Part shown: piece after piece, positions 12,961-22,399 of the stretch
Layout of the letters: every line of letters begins with the position of its first letter
How positions within the stretch are numbered: position 1 is the first letter of the stretch
NCBI RefSeq assembly: GCF_029351045.1
Contig: NZ_JARKIN010000001.1
Span: 1,450,001 to 1,514,000 of the forward strand
Direction of reading: 5' to 3'
Length of the DNA: 64,000 nt
Origin: Streptomyces sp. WMMB303
Lineage (GTDB): Bacteria; Actinomycetota; Actinomycetes; Streptomycetales; Streptomycetaceae
Made by a program: the position numbers and the translations under genes
Notes under the pieces: model-generated
Databases searched by the model: none
What the model was told of the DNA's origin: nothing
Seen by the model: the letters and a program-made list of their open reading frames with translations, nothing else

Positions 12961-14242
12961 CAGCGTCCTCCGTAGGGGGGTGTGGGCGCGAAGCGGACGG
13001 GCAGGACCGTCATTCCGCGCAGGAAGGGCGAGGGGCGCCGGGCCAGGGTTCGGGGCGCGACGGCCAGGTCGAGGTCGGGCAGCCGGTCGAGCAGCACCTC
13101 GATGCCGGTGCGGGCGATGACCTCGGCGATCTCCTGTGCCGGGAAGGGGCACCGGTACTCGCCGTGGCTGAAGGCGAAGTGGGCGAAGTTGCCTTCGCGC
13201 GGGCGGTCCGCGCCGTGCGGCGCGTGCGCGGCCGGGTCGCGGTTGGCGCCGGCGAGTCCCAGCAGGAGCAGGTCGCCGCGGGCGATCGTGCGGCCCGCCA
13301 GCCGGGTGTCGCGTGCGGCCCAGCGGCCGGCCAGGATCTGGGTGGGGGTGTCCTCCCGGAGCACTTCGTTCATGGCCTCGGGGACGGTGTGCCGTCCTCC
13401 GGAGAGCGAGGCGGCGAAACGGTCGTCGGTGAGCATGAGGCGCACCGAGTTGCCGATCCAGTCGGCGGTCGGCAGGAACCCGGCGGAGGTGACGGCCATG
13501 AGGTTGAGGACGTACGCCTCGTCGGTGAACTCCGCGGGGTGGGCCAGCATGGCGGAGAGTACGTCGGCTCCGGGCGCCGCGTGCCTGCGGGCGACGAGCC
13601 GCCGCATGAGGGAGAGCGCGTGTTCGAACCCGGCGAGCGCGTCGGGGCCGCCGTCGGCCATGTCGGTGAGGGAGCGGATCAGTTCCGGGCCGTCGGAGTC
13701 GGGGAAGCCCAGGATGCGGGCCAGGGTGAGGAGGGGCAGCGGTTTGGCGTAGGCGGAGACGATCTCGGACTCGCCCGCGCCGCAGAAGCTGTCGATGAGC
13801 CGGTCGGCGATCTCCTCGGTGGTGCGGCGGAGTTCGACGTGGTGCACGCCCTCCAGCGCGTCCTGGACCATGGCCAGGTGGCGGCGGTGCTCCTCGCCGA
13901 CGGTGAAGTAGACGGAGGGCTGCGGGGTGCCGATCATCGGGCGCAGCGGCCAGTCCTCGGGGAGGTTCCCCACTGGTTTTACAGGCCCTGGTCCCGGGGG
14001 AAGAGCGTGGGGTCGCCGGTGACCTGGTGGAGTTCCCAGTAGCCGATGACGAGCCAGGCGGGTACGTCGCCGGGGAGGGTGACGGGGACGACGGGCCCGT
14101 GGTCGCGGCGCATGTCCCGGTAGACGGCCTCCAGGTCGGTGTGGAAGCGGGGACCCATGAGCGGTACGGCGCCGGGTGCGGTCCGGGCGCCCGTCGCGGC
14201 GGGGCAGCCGCGGGGCTCCGCGGGAGGGGGGCCGGATACCAC
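12960..14242 (-). pseudogene. broken cytochrome P450, CYP157-like
   Basis: Two frames together make one P450. The first, from a GTG at 14242, reads YRDMRRDHGPVVPVTLPGD and ends at TAA (13979-13981) after LFPRDQGL. The next frame resumes with NLPEDWPLRPMIGTPQPS and runs to 12960. Codons just after the TAA read NQW in the first frame, as expected for relatives, so both the stop and a one-base loss in the following G run disrupt the gene. The K-helix EVLRED is intact; the heme loop HGEYRCPFPAQE keeps cysteine but has Phe where most P450s have Gly, a CYP157 trait. No conservon genes are adjacent. Confidence 0.75.
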
Positions 14243-14425
14243 GGGGCCGGGTGCGGGATCGTAGGGCTGGGGCTGACGGGTTTAGGTCGCAACTCCCCTG
14301 CGGGCGGTGGCACTTGGTGGTCTCAGGTGTCACTTCGCGCACAGCCTAGGCAGTTTCCCGATCAGTGGGGACCGTTCCCGACGATCGGCGACCGTTCGAC
14401 GCCCTGATGCGTTCCGCCACAGGTA

Positions 14426-14452
14426 CGCCCCGGCGCGCGGTGCGCCGGGGCG
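14426..14452 (-). terminator. terminator hairpin after the VIT-family gene
   Basis: An 11-bp perfect stem (cgccccggcgc, 14426-14436, with 14442-14452) and a 5-base loop lie 52 bases beyond the stop of the leftward transporter gene, in a 260-base gap before the P450 remnant. Confidence 0.65.
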
Positions 14453-14503
14453 GCGGGGACGGCGCCGGGCTCGGGCCTCGCCCGCCCGCCGCGCCCCGCG
14501 GGG

Positions 14504-15235
14504 TCAGCCGACCGCGACTCCGAACAGGGCGCCCAGGCCGTAGGTGACAGCCGCGGCGGCGGCGCCGAGGGTGAGTTGGCGCAGGCCGCTGAACCACCAG
14601 CTCCGGGCAGTGACCCGGGCGACGACCGCACCGCAGACGAACAGCCCCAGCAGGGCGCACAGCACGGCGGGCCACAGCACGGTGGTCCCGAAGAGGTAGG
14701 GCAGCACCGGGAGCACGGCGCCCACGGCGAAGGAGAAGAACGAGGAGACGGCGGCGACGGTCGGAGAGGGCAGGTCACCGGGGTCGACGCCGAGTTCTTC
14801 CCGGGCGTGGATCTCCAGCGCCTGCTCCGGGTCGCGGTGCAGTTGCTCGGCGACCTTCCCGGCCAGCTCGGGGTCGACTCCGCGGGACTCGTACAGCGCT
14901 GCCAGTTCCTTGATCTCCGCACGCGGGCTGCGCCCCAGCTCGCGCCGCTCGATCTCCAGTTCGGCCTGGACGAGTTCGCGCTGCGAGGCGACGGAGGTGT
15001 ACTCGCCGGCGGCCATGGAGAAGGCACCGGCCGCCAGCCCGGCGAGGCCCGCGATGACGATGGTCTGGGAGGAGGCGGCACTGCCGGCGACGCCGGTCAT
15101 CAGACCGAGGTTGGAGACCAGCCCGTCCATCGCTCCGAAGACGGCGGGCCGCAGCCAGCCGCCGTTGACATCGCGGTGGGTGTGGTTGTCGCGGTGCGCG
15201 ACGTGAGTCGGGTCGGTGACTCCGGCGAGGGACAT
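14504..15235 (-). CDS. VIT1/CCC1-family transporter
   Basis: 243 residues with about five membrane segments. The first (PAVFGAMDGLVSNLGL) and second (IVIAGLAGLAAGAFSMAAGE) carry the signature of the vacuolar iron transporter family, which moves Fe2+ or Mn2+. A cytosolic charged helical domain (residues about 90-150, ELEIERRELGRSP and beyond) follows, then three C-terminal membrane helices. The start was set at the ATG at 15235, preceded by AAGGAG, rather than further upstream where sequence is not protein-like. Metal export for detoxification is the likely job. Confidence 0.88.
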   Translation of the reverse strand: MSLAGVTDPTHVAHRDNHTHRDVNGGWLRPAVFGAMDGLVSNLGLMTGVAGSAASSQTIVIAGLAGLAAGAFSMAAGEYTSVASQRELVQAELEIERRELGRSPRAEIKELAALYESRGVDPELAGKVAEQLHRDPEQALEIHAREELGVDPGDLPSPTVAAVSSFFSFAVGAVLPVLPYLFGTTVLWPAVLCALLGLFVCGAVVARVTARSWWFSGLRQLTLGAAAAAVTYGLGALFGVAVG

Positions 15236-15338
15236 GGCCGGTACGGCTCCTTCACTTCGAACAGCGGGCGCACGGCGCGCCCTCCTGTTCGAAGCGTAGG
15301 CACGAAGCGCCGTCCGCTGCCAGCAAGGAAGGCCGAAC

Positions 15339-15725
15339 TTACCCACTTGACCTGCGGCTTTCCTCCGAGCCCTGGTCGGCTGCCGCACGCAGCGCCTCCG
15401 CCAGCTCGTCTCGGACCAGGTCCTCGCGATCCAGCCGCCCGGTCCGGTAGGCGGCTCGGCCCACCATGTGCGCGGCCACCGGGGAGGTCAGCAGTTGGAA
15501 CAGGCCGACGAGCAGCAGGGTGCACAGGTCGATGAGGCTGCGCAGCCACAGTCCGGCACCGAGCAGGACCAGCAGCAGCCCGAAGGACTGGGGCTTGGTC
15601 GCGGCGTGCATCCGGGCCAGCACGTCCGGCAGCCGCACCATGCCGATCCCGGCCAGCAGGCAGAGCAGCCCGCCCGCCAGCATGCAGACGGCACCCACCA
15701 CGTCCGCCACGCCCGTCCAGCTCAT
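15339..15725 (-). CDS. mnhG: Na+/H+ antiporter subunit G
   Basis: 128 residues with three membrane helices and the family stretch GIGMVRLPDVLARMHAATK, characteristic of MnhG/MrpG/PhaG. It is the last gene of the Mrp operon (A/B-C-D-E-F-G), a multi-subunit secondary antiporter that exchanges Na+ or K+ for protons and is related to complex I. The C-terminus carries an extra charged helical tail. A 25-base gap separates it from mnhF. Confidence 0.92.
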   Translation of the reverse strand: MSWTGVADVVGAVCMLAGGLLCLLAGIGMVRLPDVLARMHAATKPQSFGLLLVLLGAGLWLRSLIDLCTLLLVGLFQLLTSPVAAHMVGRAAYRTGRLDREDLVRDELAEALRAAADQGSEESRRSSG

Positions 15726-15750
15726 CGGTGCTCCTCCCGGCTCCGGTCCG

Positions 15751-16206
15751 TCACGGCGATCCCCGGTGCGGGCCCGGCCCCTCGCGACCGCCGCCGGGCG
15801 CGGGGCCCGAGGAGCCGGCGGGGGGCTCGCCGGTGCCCTCGCTCTCGTCCACGTCCTCGGTTCCGGCCTCGTCCCGCAGCGCCATGAAGCGCGCGACCCC
15901 GACCGAGCCGGTGAAGCCGAGAAAGGAGAGGACCAGCAGGACGGGCAGGTAGAAGGCGTTGCCGCGGATCGCCGACTGGAGGCCGATGCCGGCCATCACG
16001 ACGGCCACCAGCACATCGAGCGCGACGGCGCGGTCCAGCGTCGAGGGTCCCCGCACCAGCCGCAGGGTGACCAGCAGACCGGCGGCCAGCAGCAGCCCGG
16101 CGATCACCGCGGCCGTGATCTCGAAGGCCGGGGCGTCGTGCACGGCGGCGGTCAGCACCCGGGCCGGTTCCGCCGGGAGCGCCGCGCACGCCTGCCGCAC
16201 CGTCAC
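15751..16206 (-). CDS. mnhF: Na+/H+ antiporter subunit F
   Basis: 151 residues; three membrane helices with RLVRGPSTLDRAVALDV and LLVLSFLGFTGSVGVARF typical of MnhF/MrpF. About 30 extra N-terminal and 45 acidic, Gly/Pro-rich C-terminal residues make it longer than most members (about 90-100). The GTG at 16206 overlaps the mnhE stop (GTGA); a later start inside is possible. Confidence 0.9.
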   Translation of the reverse strand: MTVRQACAALPAEPARVLTAAVHDAPAFEITAAVIAGLLLAAGLLVTLRLVRGPSTLDRAVALDVLVAVVMAGIGLQSAIRGNAFYLPVLLVLSFLGFTGSVGVARFMALRDEAGTEDVDESEGTGEPPAGSSGPAPGGGREGPGPHRGSP

Positions 16207-16787
16207 CGCCACCGGCCGAACACCTCCTCCGCGGCCTCGGAGGCGCGGATCGCGGCGACGTCGGCGTGGGTGCCGAACGCCTCCACGACCCGGGTCTCCA
16301 GGCGGAGCGCGTCCCGCCGGGCCCGCGCCTGCTCCTCCTCGTTCTCGCCGCCGAGCACGTGCAGATAGAGGGTTCCGGAGCGGCGGTCGACCTCCAGGAC
16401 GGTGCTGCCGGGTACGGCCGTGACCGCGACCGCCGTGACGGTCAGCATCAGGTCGCCGGGGCAGCGCATCTTCACCGCCAGCACGGCGCAGCGCGGGCGG
16501 CCGAACGCGAGCATGTAGCGGTTGATCCGCCAACTGGAGACGACCATGTCCAGCACGAACCGGACGACGAAGCGCAGAATGCCGAGCGGGTGGGCCCGGG
16601 CCTGCTTCTCCACCGGAGGCAGCGGGAAGACGAGCACCACCAGAAGCGCGACGAGCACCCCGGTCACGACGTTGGCCGGGGTGGGGGTGCCCCACAGCAG
16701 CAGCCACAGCAGGGTGAGGCCGCACACCATGGGCCACTGGGTGGCGCGCATCCGGCTCGCTTCGGGGAGCCGCTGAGGGGCCGTCAT
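16203..16787 (-). CDS. mnhE: Na+/H+ antiporter subunit E
   Basis: 194 residues with two or three N-terminal membrane helices (LTLLWLLLWGTPTPANVV) and the cytosolic domain with VLEVDRRSGTLYLHVLG found in MnhE/MrpE. The start overlaps the mnhD stop (ATGA) and the stop overlaps mnhF, so the subunits are made together. The last 40 residues form a charged helix. Confidence 0.92.
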   Translation of the reverse strand: MTAPQRLPEASRMRATQWPMVCGLTLLWLLLWGTPTPANVVTGVLVALLVVLVFPLPPVEKQARAHPLGILRFVVRFVLDMVVSSWRINRYMLAFGRPRCAVLAVKMRCPGDLMLTVTAVAVTAVPGSTVLEVDRRSGTLYLHVLGGENEEEQARARRDALRLETRVVEAFGTHADVAAIRASEAAEEVFGRWR

Positions 16788-18535
16788 CTCCGCATCACCG
16801 CCTCGACGTAGGGGCGGCGGGCGAGCATCTCGTCCGCCGCGCGGCCGGTCAGTCCGAACAGAGGCCCCGCGAGCACGGTGAAGGCGAGCCCGAACAGGAC
16901 GAGGGCCGCGGTGGCCCCGGCCATGCTGGCGGGGAGCGAGCTGGTGGTGGTGATCTCCTGGCCGCCGAAGGTGGTCGTCACCCGGCGCCGCATAAGCACC
17001 GAGAGGCCGCCGGTCGGCCACCCTCCGGCGGCGCCGGGCTGCCGCCCCGGCGACCCGGCGCCGGGGCCCGCGCCCCCGGCCGGCGCGCCGGAGCCGGCCG
17101 TGTCGCCGGTGCCCGCTTCGGGGGTGTCCTCCTCCCGGGACTCCAGCACCGTGCCGGCCGCGCACATCTCCGGTGTCGCGGCGCGCCAGAAGGCCACGTT
17201 CCACGCCTTGGTCAGCGCGTACAGGGTGAGGAGGCTGGTGACCGTGCCGCCCGCCACCAGCAGATAGGCGAGCACCCCGCCGTCGTCCACCCCGGCCCGC
17301 AGCAGCCCGAGCTTGCCGAGGAACCCGGAGAGCGGCGGGATCCCGGCGAGGTTCAGCGCGGGGACGAAGAACAGCACGGCCAGCAGCGGGGAGAGGCGTG
17401 CGAGGCCGCCGAGGCTCTGCAGGTCCGTGGTGCCGGTGCGGCGCTCGATCAGTCCGGCGACGAGGAAGAGGGTGGTCTGGACGGTGATGTGGTGGGCGAC
17501 GTAGAACACCGCGCCGGAGATCCCGGCGGGGCTGCCCAGCCCGATCCCGAAGACCATGTACCCCATGTGGCTGACCAGGGTGAAGGAGAGCAGCCGTTTG
17601 AGGTCGGTCTGCGCGACCGCGCCCAGGATGCCGACGAGCAGCGAGAGCAGGGCCAGGACCAGCAGGACGTCGCCGATGCCGTCACCGGGGAACAGCAGCG
17701 TCTGGGTGCGCAGTATCGCGTAGATGCCGACCTTGGTGAGCAGTCCCGCGAACACGGCGGTGACCGGCGCCGGGGCGGTGGGATAGGAGTCGGGCAGCCA
17801 GGCGGCCAGCGGGAAGACGGCCGCCTTGATGGCGAACACGCCCAGCAGCGCGATCTGCAGGACCATGGCCACGCCGTCGGGCAGGACGTCCAGCCGGGAG
17901 GGCAGTTGGGCCATGGTGACGGTGCCCGCCGCCGCGTACACCATGGCGACGGCGGCCAGGAACAGCATGGAGGACAGCAGCGAGACGATCGCGTACGTGG
18001 CCCCGGCGCGGATCCGCGCCAGAGTGCCGCCGATCGTCATCAGCACGTAGCTGGCCGTCAGCATCAGCTCGAAGCCGACGTAGAGGTTGAACAGGTCGCC
18101 GGCCAGGAAGGTGTCCGAGACCCCGGCCACCAGCACCAGATAGGACGGGTGGAAGACGGACAGCGGAGTGGCCTCGTCGTTGTCGGCCAGGCCCTGGCCC
18201 ACCGAGTAGACAAGGACGGCCAGCGTCACCGACGAGGAGATCACCAGCATCAGCGCCGCGAGCCGGTCGGCGACCAGCACGATCCCGACCGGCGGCGCCC
18301 AGCCGCCCGCGAACATCACCTGCGGACCGTGCCGGTCGGCGGCCACCAGCAGCAGCAGTGAGACGACGAGGACGGCGAGCAGCACGGCGGCGCTGATGAA
18401 CCGCTGCACCCGCTCCAGCCGGGCCCCGATGGCCAGTTTCAGTCCGGCCGCGCACAGCGGCAGGATCACCGGCAGCGGCACCAGGAGTCCGGCCGCGGCC
18501 GCCCCGCCGGCCGGGCCGGCTCCGCCGCTCACCAT
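16784..18535 (-). CDS. mnhD: Na+/H+ antiporter subunit D
   Basis: 583 residues of the proton-pumping ND2/ND4/ND5 type with about 14 membrane helices. Recognisable parts are FNLYVGFELMLTASYVLM, AWLPDSYPTAPAPVTAVFAG with the family-conserved polar residues, and AQTDLKRLLSFTLVSHMGY. Near residue 480 there is a Gly/Pro-rich insertion of about 50 residues (TPEAGTGDTAGSGAPAGG onwards) in a loop, longer than usual. It sits 82 bases downstream of mnhC. Confidence 0.93.
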   Translation of the reverse strand: MVSGGAGPAGGAAAAGLLVPLPVILPLCAAGLKLAIGARLERVQRFISAAVLLAVLVVSLLLLVAADRHGPQVMFAGGWAPPVGIVLVADRLAALMLVISSSVTLAVLVYSVGQGLADNDEATPLSVFHPSYLVLVAGVSDTFLAGDLFNLYVGFELMLTASYVLMTIGGTLARIRAGATYAIVSLLSSMLFLAAVAMVYAAAGTVTMAQLPSRLDVLPDGVAMVLQIALLGVFAIKAAVFPLAAWLPDSYPTAPAPVTAVFAGLLTKVGIYAILRTQTLLFPGDGIGDVLLVLALLSLLVGILGAVAQTDLKRLLSFTLVSHMGYMVFGIGLGSPAGISGAVFYVAHHITVQTTLFLVAGLIERRTGTTDLQSLGGLARLSPLLAVLFFVPALNLAGIPPLSGFLGKLGLLRAGVDDGGVLAYLLVAGGTVTSLLTLYALTKAWNVAFWRAATPEMCAAGTVLESREEDTPEAGTGDTAGSGAPAGGAGPGAGSPGRQPGAAGGWPTGGLSVLMRRRVTTTFGGQEITTTSSLPASMAGATAALVLFGLAFTVLAGPLFGLTGRAADEMLARRPYVEAVMRR

Positions 18536-18617
18536 GCGCGCCCGCCCGCGGTGCGGCTCCGGCCGGGTGCGGGCCCCGGGCCGGGGACGGTGCGCCGCCC
18601 CGCCGGGTGCGGGCCGG

Positions 18618-19253
18618 TCACCGGTCGGCTCCCAGGATGGTCTGCCACGGGTCGTCCTCCCCTACGATCTCGTCCGCCGTCTCCTCCGCGCGGGCCTGCC
18701 GGACGCGGAAGGCCCGCGCGTCGGCGCGGGCGCGCCGGCGCAGTTCCCGGTAGCGGTCGCGGGCCGTGCCCAGCCGCTCGAAGGCGGTGTGCTCCCGCGC
18801 CTCGCGCTCCTCCTCGCTGCGGGCCAGCGCCCGGTACTCCAGGCGCCGCTTGTGGTAGGCGGCGCGGAGCCGTTCGCGTTCCTCCGCGTAGGTGGCGCGG
18901 CGCACGATGCGGATGTCCTCGGTGTCGTCGGGGACGTCGTCGTTGCCGGAGTGCTGCCAGGCGCGGTAGGCCATCGTCGCCAGGAACGCGGTCAGCGCGA
19001 GGGTGATGACGATGGCGGTCAGGATGAACGCCTGGGGCAGCGGGTCGGACATCGTCCGCGGCGAGGTGCCCGGGTAGAGCAGCGCGGCGTCGCCGTCCGG
19101 CCCGGAGGTGGCCAGCACCAGCAGGTTGATGCCGTTGCCGATGAGGACCGCGCCCAGCACGATGCGGGTCAGCGGCCGGGCCAGCAGCAGCGCCGTTCCG
19201 CAGGCGAACAGCACGCCGCCGCAGCCCACCAGGGCGATCGACCCGGTCGTCAT
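18618..19253 (-). CDS. mnhC: Na+/H+ antiporter subunit C with long charged tail
   Basis: 211 residues. The first 95 form the NuoK-like three-helix MnhC core, including IVLGAVLIGNGINLLVLA and DPLPQAFILTAIVITLAL. The remaining 115 residues are highly charged (Arg, Glu, Ala) and predicted helical, e.g. YAEERERLRAAYHKRRLEY, quite unlike the roughly 115-residue MnhC of other bacteria. The ATG overlaps the MnhA stop (ATGA). The tail may bind partner subunits on the cytosolic side (inference). Confidence 0.92.
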   Translation of the reverse strand: MTTGSIALVGCGGVLFACGTALLLARPLTRIVLGAVLIGNGINLLVLATSGPDGDAALLYPGTSPRTMSDPLPQAFILTAIVITLALTAFLATMAYRAWQHSGNDDVPDDTEDIRIVRRATYAEERERLRAAYHKRRLEYRALARSEEEREAREHTAFERLGTARDRYRELRRRARADARAFRVRQARAEETADEIVGEDDPWQTILGADR

Positions 19254-22200
19254 GGGCGGCCCTCCCCGCCGCCGGCCGGGCCGGTGCCCCGCTCGCGCTC
19301 CAGGCGGCGGTCGATCTCCGAGCCCAGGCTGCGCAGCACGTCCAGGACGACGCCGAGGACCAGCACGTAGACCCCGGTGTCGAAGAGCACCGGGCTGGCC
19401 GCGTGGAAGGGCCCGACCAGCCAGAAGTCGCCGGTCACCTTGCCGGAGGCCAGCACGCTGCCGCCCAGCCACAGGCCCGCCAGACCGGTGCCGGTGATGA
19501 TCAGCAGTCCGAGGCCGAGCAGGAAGCCGGCGTCCACGGGTGCGGCGGCGGCCAACTCCAGGCGGCCGCCCGCCAGATAGCGCACGGCCAGTGCGAGCCC
19601 GGCCACCAGCCCCGCGGTGAAGCCGCCGCCGGGCTGGTTCTCGGCGGAGAAGAGCAGGTAGAGGGAGAGCACCACGATGGGGTGGAAGACCAGCCGGGCC
19701 ATCACCTCGAACATCACCGAGCGGCCCTCGGGCGCGAGTGTGGAGCTGGCCGCCAGCCAGGTGCGGCGGGGCGCGACGGGCGAGCCGCGGGGCGGCCGGG
19801 CACCGGGGCGCAGCGGCAGCTTCCAGGCGTCCCGGCGGCCGGCGCGCGGTCCGGTGTCCCCGCCGGCGCCGGGCGCCGCTGCCGAGCGGTCCAGGGCGAT
19901 GCTCGCGGAGCCGGGGACGGCCCCGGTGGGCGCTCCGGGGCCGGCGACGGGCGCGGTCGGCGGCGGGCCGCCGGTCTCCTCGGTGCCCGGTACGGGCTGC
20001 GCGACGGGCACCCGGACGCGGCGGCGCAGATAGACGAGGCTGGTCACGCCGACGGCGGCGGCGGCCAGTACGGCCGACTCGCCCATGGTGTCCCAGGCGC
20101 GCAGGTCCACCAGGGTGGTGGCGACCACGTTGCGGACGCCTTCGTGTGCTGTCGCCGAGAACAGCCCGGGGCCGGAGGGCAGGGCGGTGCGTGCGGCGAG
20201 GCAGAGGTGCAGCAGCGCGGCGAGCAGTCCTCCGGCGGCGGCGGAGAGGACGAGCTGCACCCCCCGGCGCGTGCGCCACCTGCGGCTGCCGTCGGGGAAG
20301 CGGGCGGGCAGTCTGCGCAGGACGAGGACGAAGACGGTGAGCGAGACCGTCTCGACGGCGAACTGGGTCAGCGCCAGGTCGGGCGCGCCGTGCAGCACGT
20401 AGAGGAGTCCGGCGCCGTATCCGGTGACCCCGGCCAGGACGGCCGCCTTCATCCGCTGCTGCGCCAGGACGCACAGCACGGCGACTCCGGCGACGCCGAC
20501 CGCGACGACGAGTTGCGGGACCGAGTCGTACCAGCGCACTGCGCCCGGGGCGGACCAGGGCGCGCCCGCGATCAGCCGGGCGGTCTGGAAGCCGAACAGG
20601 ACGATCAGTGCGGTGCCGAGGTAGACGGGCAGCGAGCCGCGCTGCACGGCGCCGGTGACCTGGAGCGAGAGCCGCTCCAGCGCCCACAGGGAACGGGCGA
20701 ACACCTGGTCGCCGTCGACCTGTGAGAGCCGTCCGCCCAGTGCGGCCAGTGGACGGCCGGCCAGGAAGACCGCCGCACCCAGTACCCAGGAGACCGCCGA
20801 GAGGCCCAGTGCGGGGCCCCAGCCGTGCCAGAGGGCGAGGTGGTAGGGGGAGACGCCGCTGGGGAAGGTGTCGGCGTACCGGGCCAGCAGCGGGTCGAGC
20901 CACTGGGAGCCGGGGCCGAGCAGGAGGCCGGCGAGCGCGCACAGCAGGGGCGGACCCAGCAGCAGCGGTGCCACGCGGGTGCCGGGGGCCACGGTGACCG
21001 GGGCCAGCGGCGGGGCGCCGCTCTTGCGCGCGAAGGCACCCCACAGGAAGCGGAGCGTGTAGGCGGTGGTGAGTGCGGAGCCCAGGACGACGGCCGCCAG
21101 GGCCCATGCCTCGCCGGGTCCGGCCGCCAGCAGTGCCGAGACGGCGGCTTCCTTGCCGACGAACCCGAGCAGCGGCGGCAGCCCCGCCATCGAGAGCCCG
21201 GCGAGCACGGCGACGGCGGCCAGTGCGGGCAGCGACCGGCCGACCCCGGAGAGCCTGGTGAGGTCGCGGGTGCCGGTGAGGTGGTCGATGGCGCCGACGG
21301 TGAGGAAGAGCGGCGCCTTGAACAGGGCGTGCGCCAGGATCACATCGGCGCCCGCCAGTGCGGCGTCCCGGGTGCCGTCGCCGACCAGCACGGTGAGGAA
21401 GCCGAGCTGGCTGACGGTGCCGAAGGCCAGCAGCAGCTTCAGGTCCGTCTCGCGCAGCGCCCGCCAGCCGCCGAGCAGCATGGTCGCGCTGCCGAGCACG
21501 AGGACCATGGGCCGCCAGGGCGGTACGTCGGCGAAGCCGGGGGCGAGCCGCGCGATCAGATAGACACCGGCCTTGACCATGGCGGCGGCGTGCAGATACG
21601 CGGAGACCGGGGTGGCCGCTGCCATCGCTCCGGGCAGCCAGAAGCTGAACGGCCACACGGCGGACTTGGACAGCGCCCCCACCAGCACCAGCACCAGGCC
21701 GCCCGCGACAAGCGCTCCTCCTCCGGGCGGATCGGCGAGCATGCGGGAGATCCGGTAGGTGTGCGCGGCGTGCCCCAGCATCAGGAATCCGACCAGCATC
21801 ACCAGTCCGCCCAGTGTGGTGACCAGCAGCGCCTGGAGGGCGGCGCGCCGGTTGGTGCGGTACTGGGAGCTGTGCCCGATGAGCAGGAAGGAGAAGACCG
21901 TGGTGAGTTCCCACAGCACGTACAGCACGATCAGGTCGTCGGCCAGCACCAGGCCGAGCATGGCCCCGGCGAAGGCGGTGAGTGCTCCGGCGAAGGCGCC
22001 GAGCTGCGGGGTGCCGGGCGCGAAGTAGGCCGCGCAGTAGAGCATCACCAGGGCACCGATGCCCCCGGCGATCAGCACCATCACCAGTGCGAGCGCGTCA
22101 CATCGCAGTGCGAGGTCGACCCCGAGCGCCGGGATCCACGGGGTGTGCGCGCTGAGCGCGCCGCCGTCGGCCACCTGGTCGTAGTGCGCCGCCGCCCACC

Positions 22201-22315
22201 CGGCCGCGGCGGCGGGCGCCGCCGCGAGCAGCAGGAACGCGCGCGGGCCGAGCAGCCGCACCAGCGGCGCGGCACAGCACGCGGCCACGACGTGGACGAC
22301 GATCAACCACAGCAC
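19250..22315 (-). CDS. mnhA: Na+/H+ antiporter subunit A fused to subunit B
   Basis: 1021 residues. The N-terminal two thirds are the ND5-like MnhA/MrpA channel (WELTTVFSFLLIGHSSQYR; SKSAVWPFSFWLPGAMAA; ETDLKLLLAFGTVSQLGF), followed by the MbhD/E-like helices with GAPDLALTQFAVETVS. From about residue 860 an MnhB domain follows (LYLLFSAENQPGGGFTAG; FHAASPVLFDTGVYVLVLG). The A and B parts are joined by a Pro/Gly-rich linker. Such A-B fusions are known in actinobacteria. The GTG at 22315 starts the operon; no separate mnhB is present. Confidence 0.93.
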   Translation of the reverse strand: MLWLIVVHVVAACCAAPLVRLLGPRAFLLLAAAPAAAAGWAAAHYDQVADGGALSAHTPWIPALGVDLALRCDALALVMVLIAGGIGALVMLYCAAYFAPGTPQLGAFAGALTAFAGAMLGLVLADDLIVLYVLWELTTVFSFLLIGHSSQYRTNRRAALQALLVTTLGGLVMLVGFLMLGHAAHTYRISRMLADPPGGGALVAGGLVLVLVGALSKSAVWPFSFWLPGAMAAATPVSAYLHAAAMVKAGVYLIARLAPGFADVPPWRPMVLVLGSATMLLGGWRALRETDLKLLLAFGTVSQLGFLTVLVGDGTRDAALAGADVILAHALFKAPLFLTVGAIDHLTGTRDLTRLSGVGRSLPALAAVAVLAGLSMAGLPPLLGFVGKEAAVSALLAAGPGEAWALAAVVLGSALTTAYTLRFLWGAFARKSGAPPLAPVTVAPGTRVAPLLLGPPLLCALAGLLLGPGSQWLDPLLARYADTFPSGVSPYHLALWHGWGPALGLSAVSWVLGAAVFLAGRPLAALGGRLSQVDGDQVFARSLWALERLSLQVTGAVQRGSLPVYLGTALIVLFGFQTARLIAGAPWSAPGAVRWYDSVPQLVVAVGVAGVAVLCVLAQQRMKAAVLAGVTGYGAGLLYVLHGAPDLALTQFAVETVSLTVFVLVLRRLPARFPDGSRRWRTRRGVQLVLSAAAGGLLAALLHLCLAARTALPSGPGLFSATAHEGVRNVVATTLVDLRAWDTMGESAVLAAAAVGVTSLVYLRRRVRVPVAQPVPGTEETGGPPPTAPVAGPGAPTGAVPGSASIALDRSAAAPGAGGDTGPRAGRRDAWKLPLRPGARPPRGSPVAPRRTWLAASSTLAPEGRSVMFEVMARLVFHPIVVLSLYLLFSAENQPGGGFTAGLVAGLALAVRYLAGGRLELAAAAPVDAGFLLGLGLLIITGTGLAGLWLGGSVLASGKVTGDFWLVGPFHAASPVLFDTGVYVLVLGVVLDVLRSLGSEIDRRLERERGTGPAGGGEGRP

Positions 22316-22399
22316 TCACCGAGAATTGCATACATAGCCGCCCGATTCGGACAGGCGGCTCGCCCCCTGCCCCGCCAGGGGCCCCGGCGGACCGGTGTG

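Noticed and set aside
11635..14313. A continuous 892-codon leftward frame that could be read as a P450 fusion
   Set aside because: Only the last 441 codons form a P450. The first part is low-complexity Arg/Pro sequence, the out-of-frame shadow of the CYP157-like gene.
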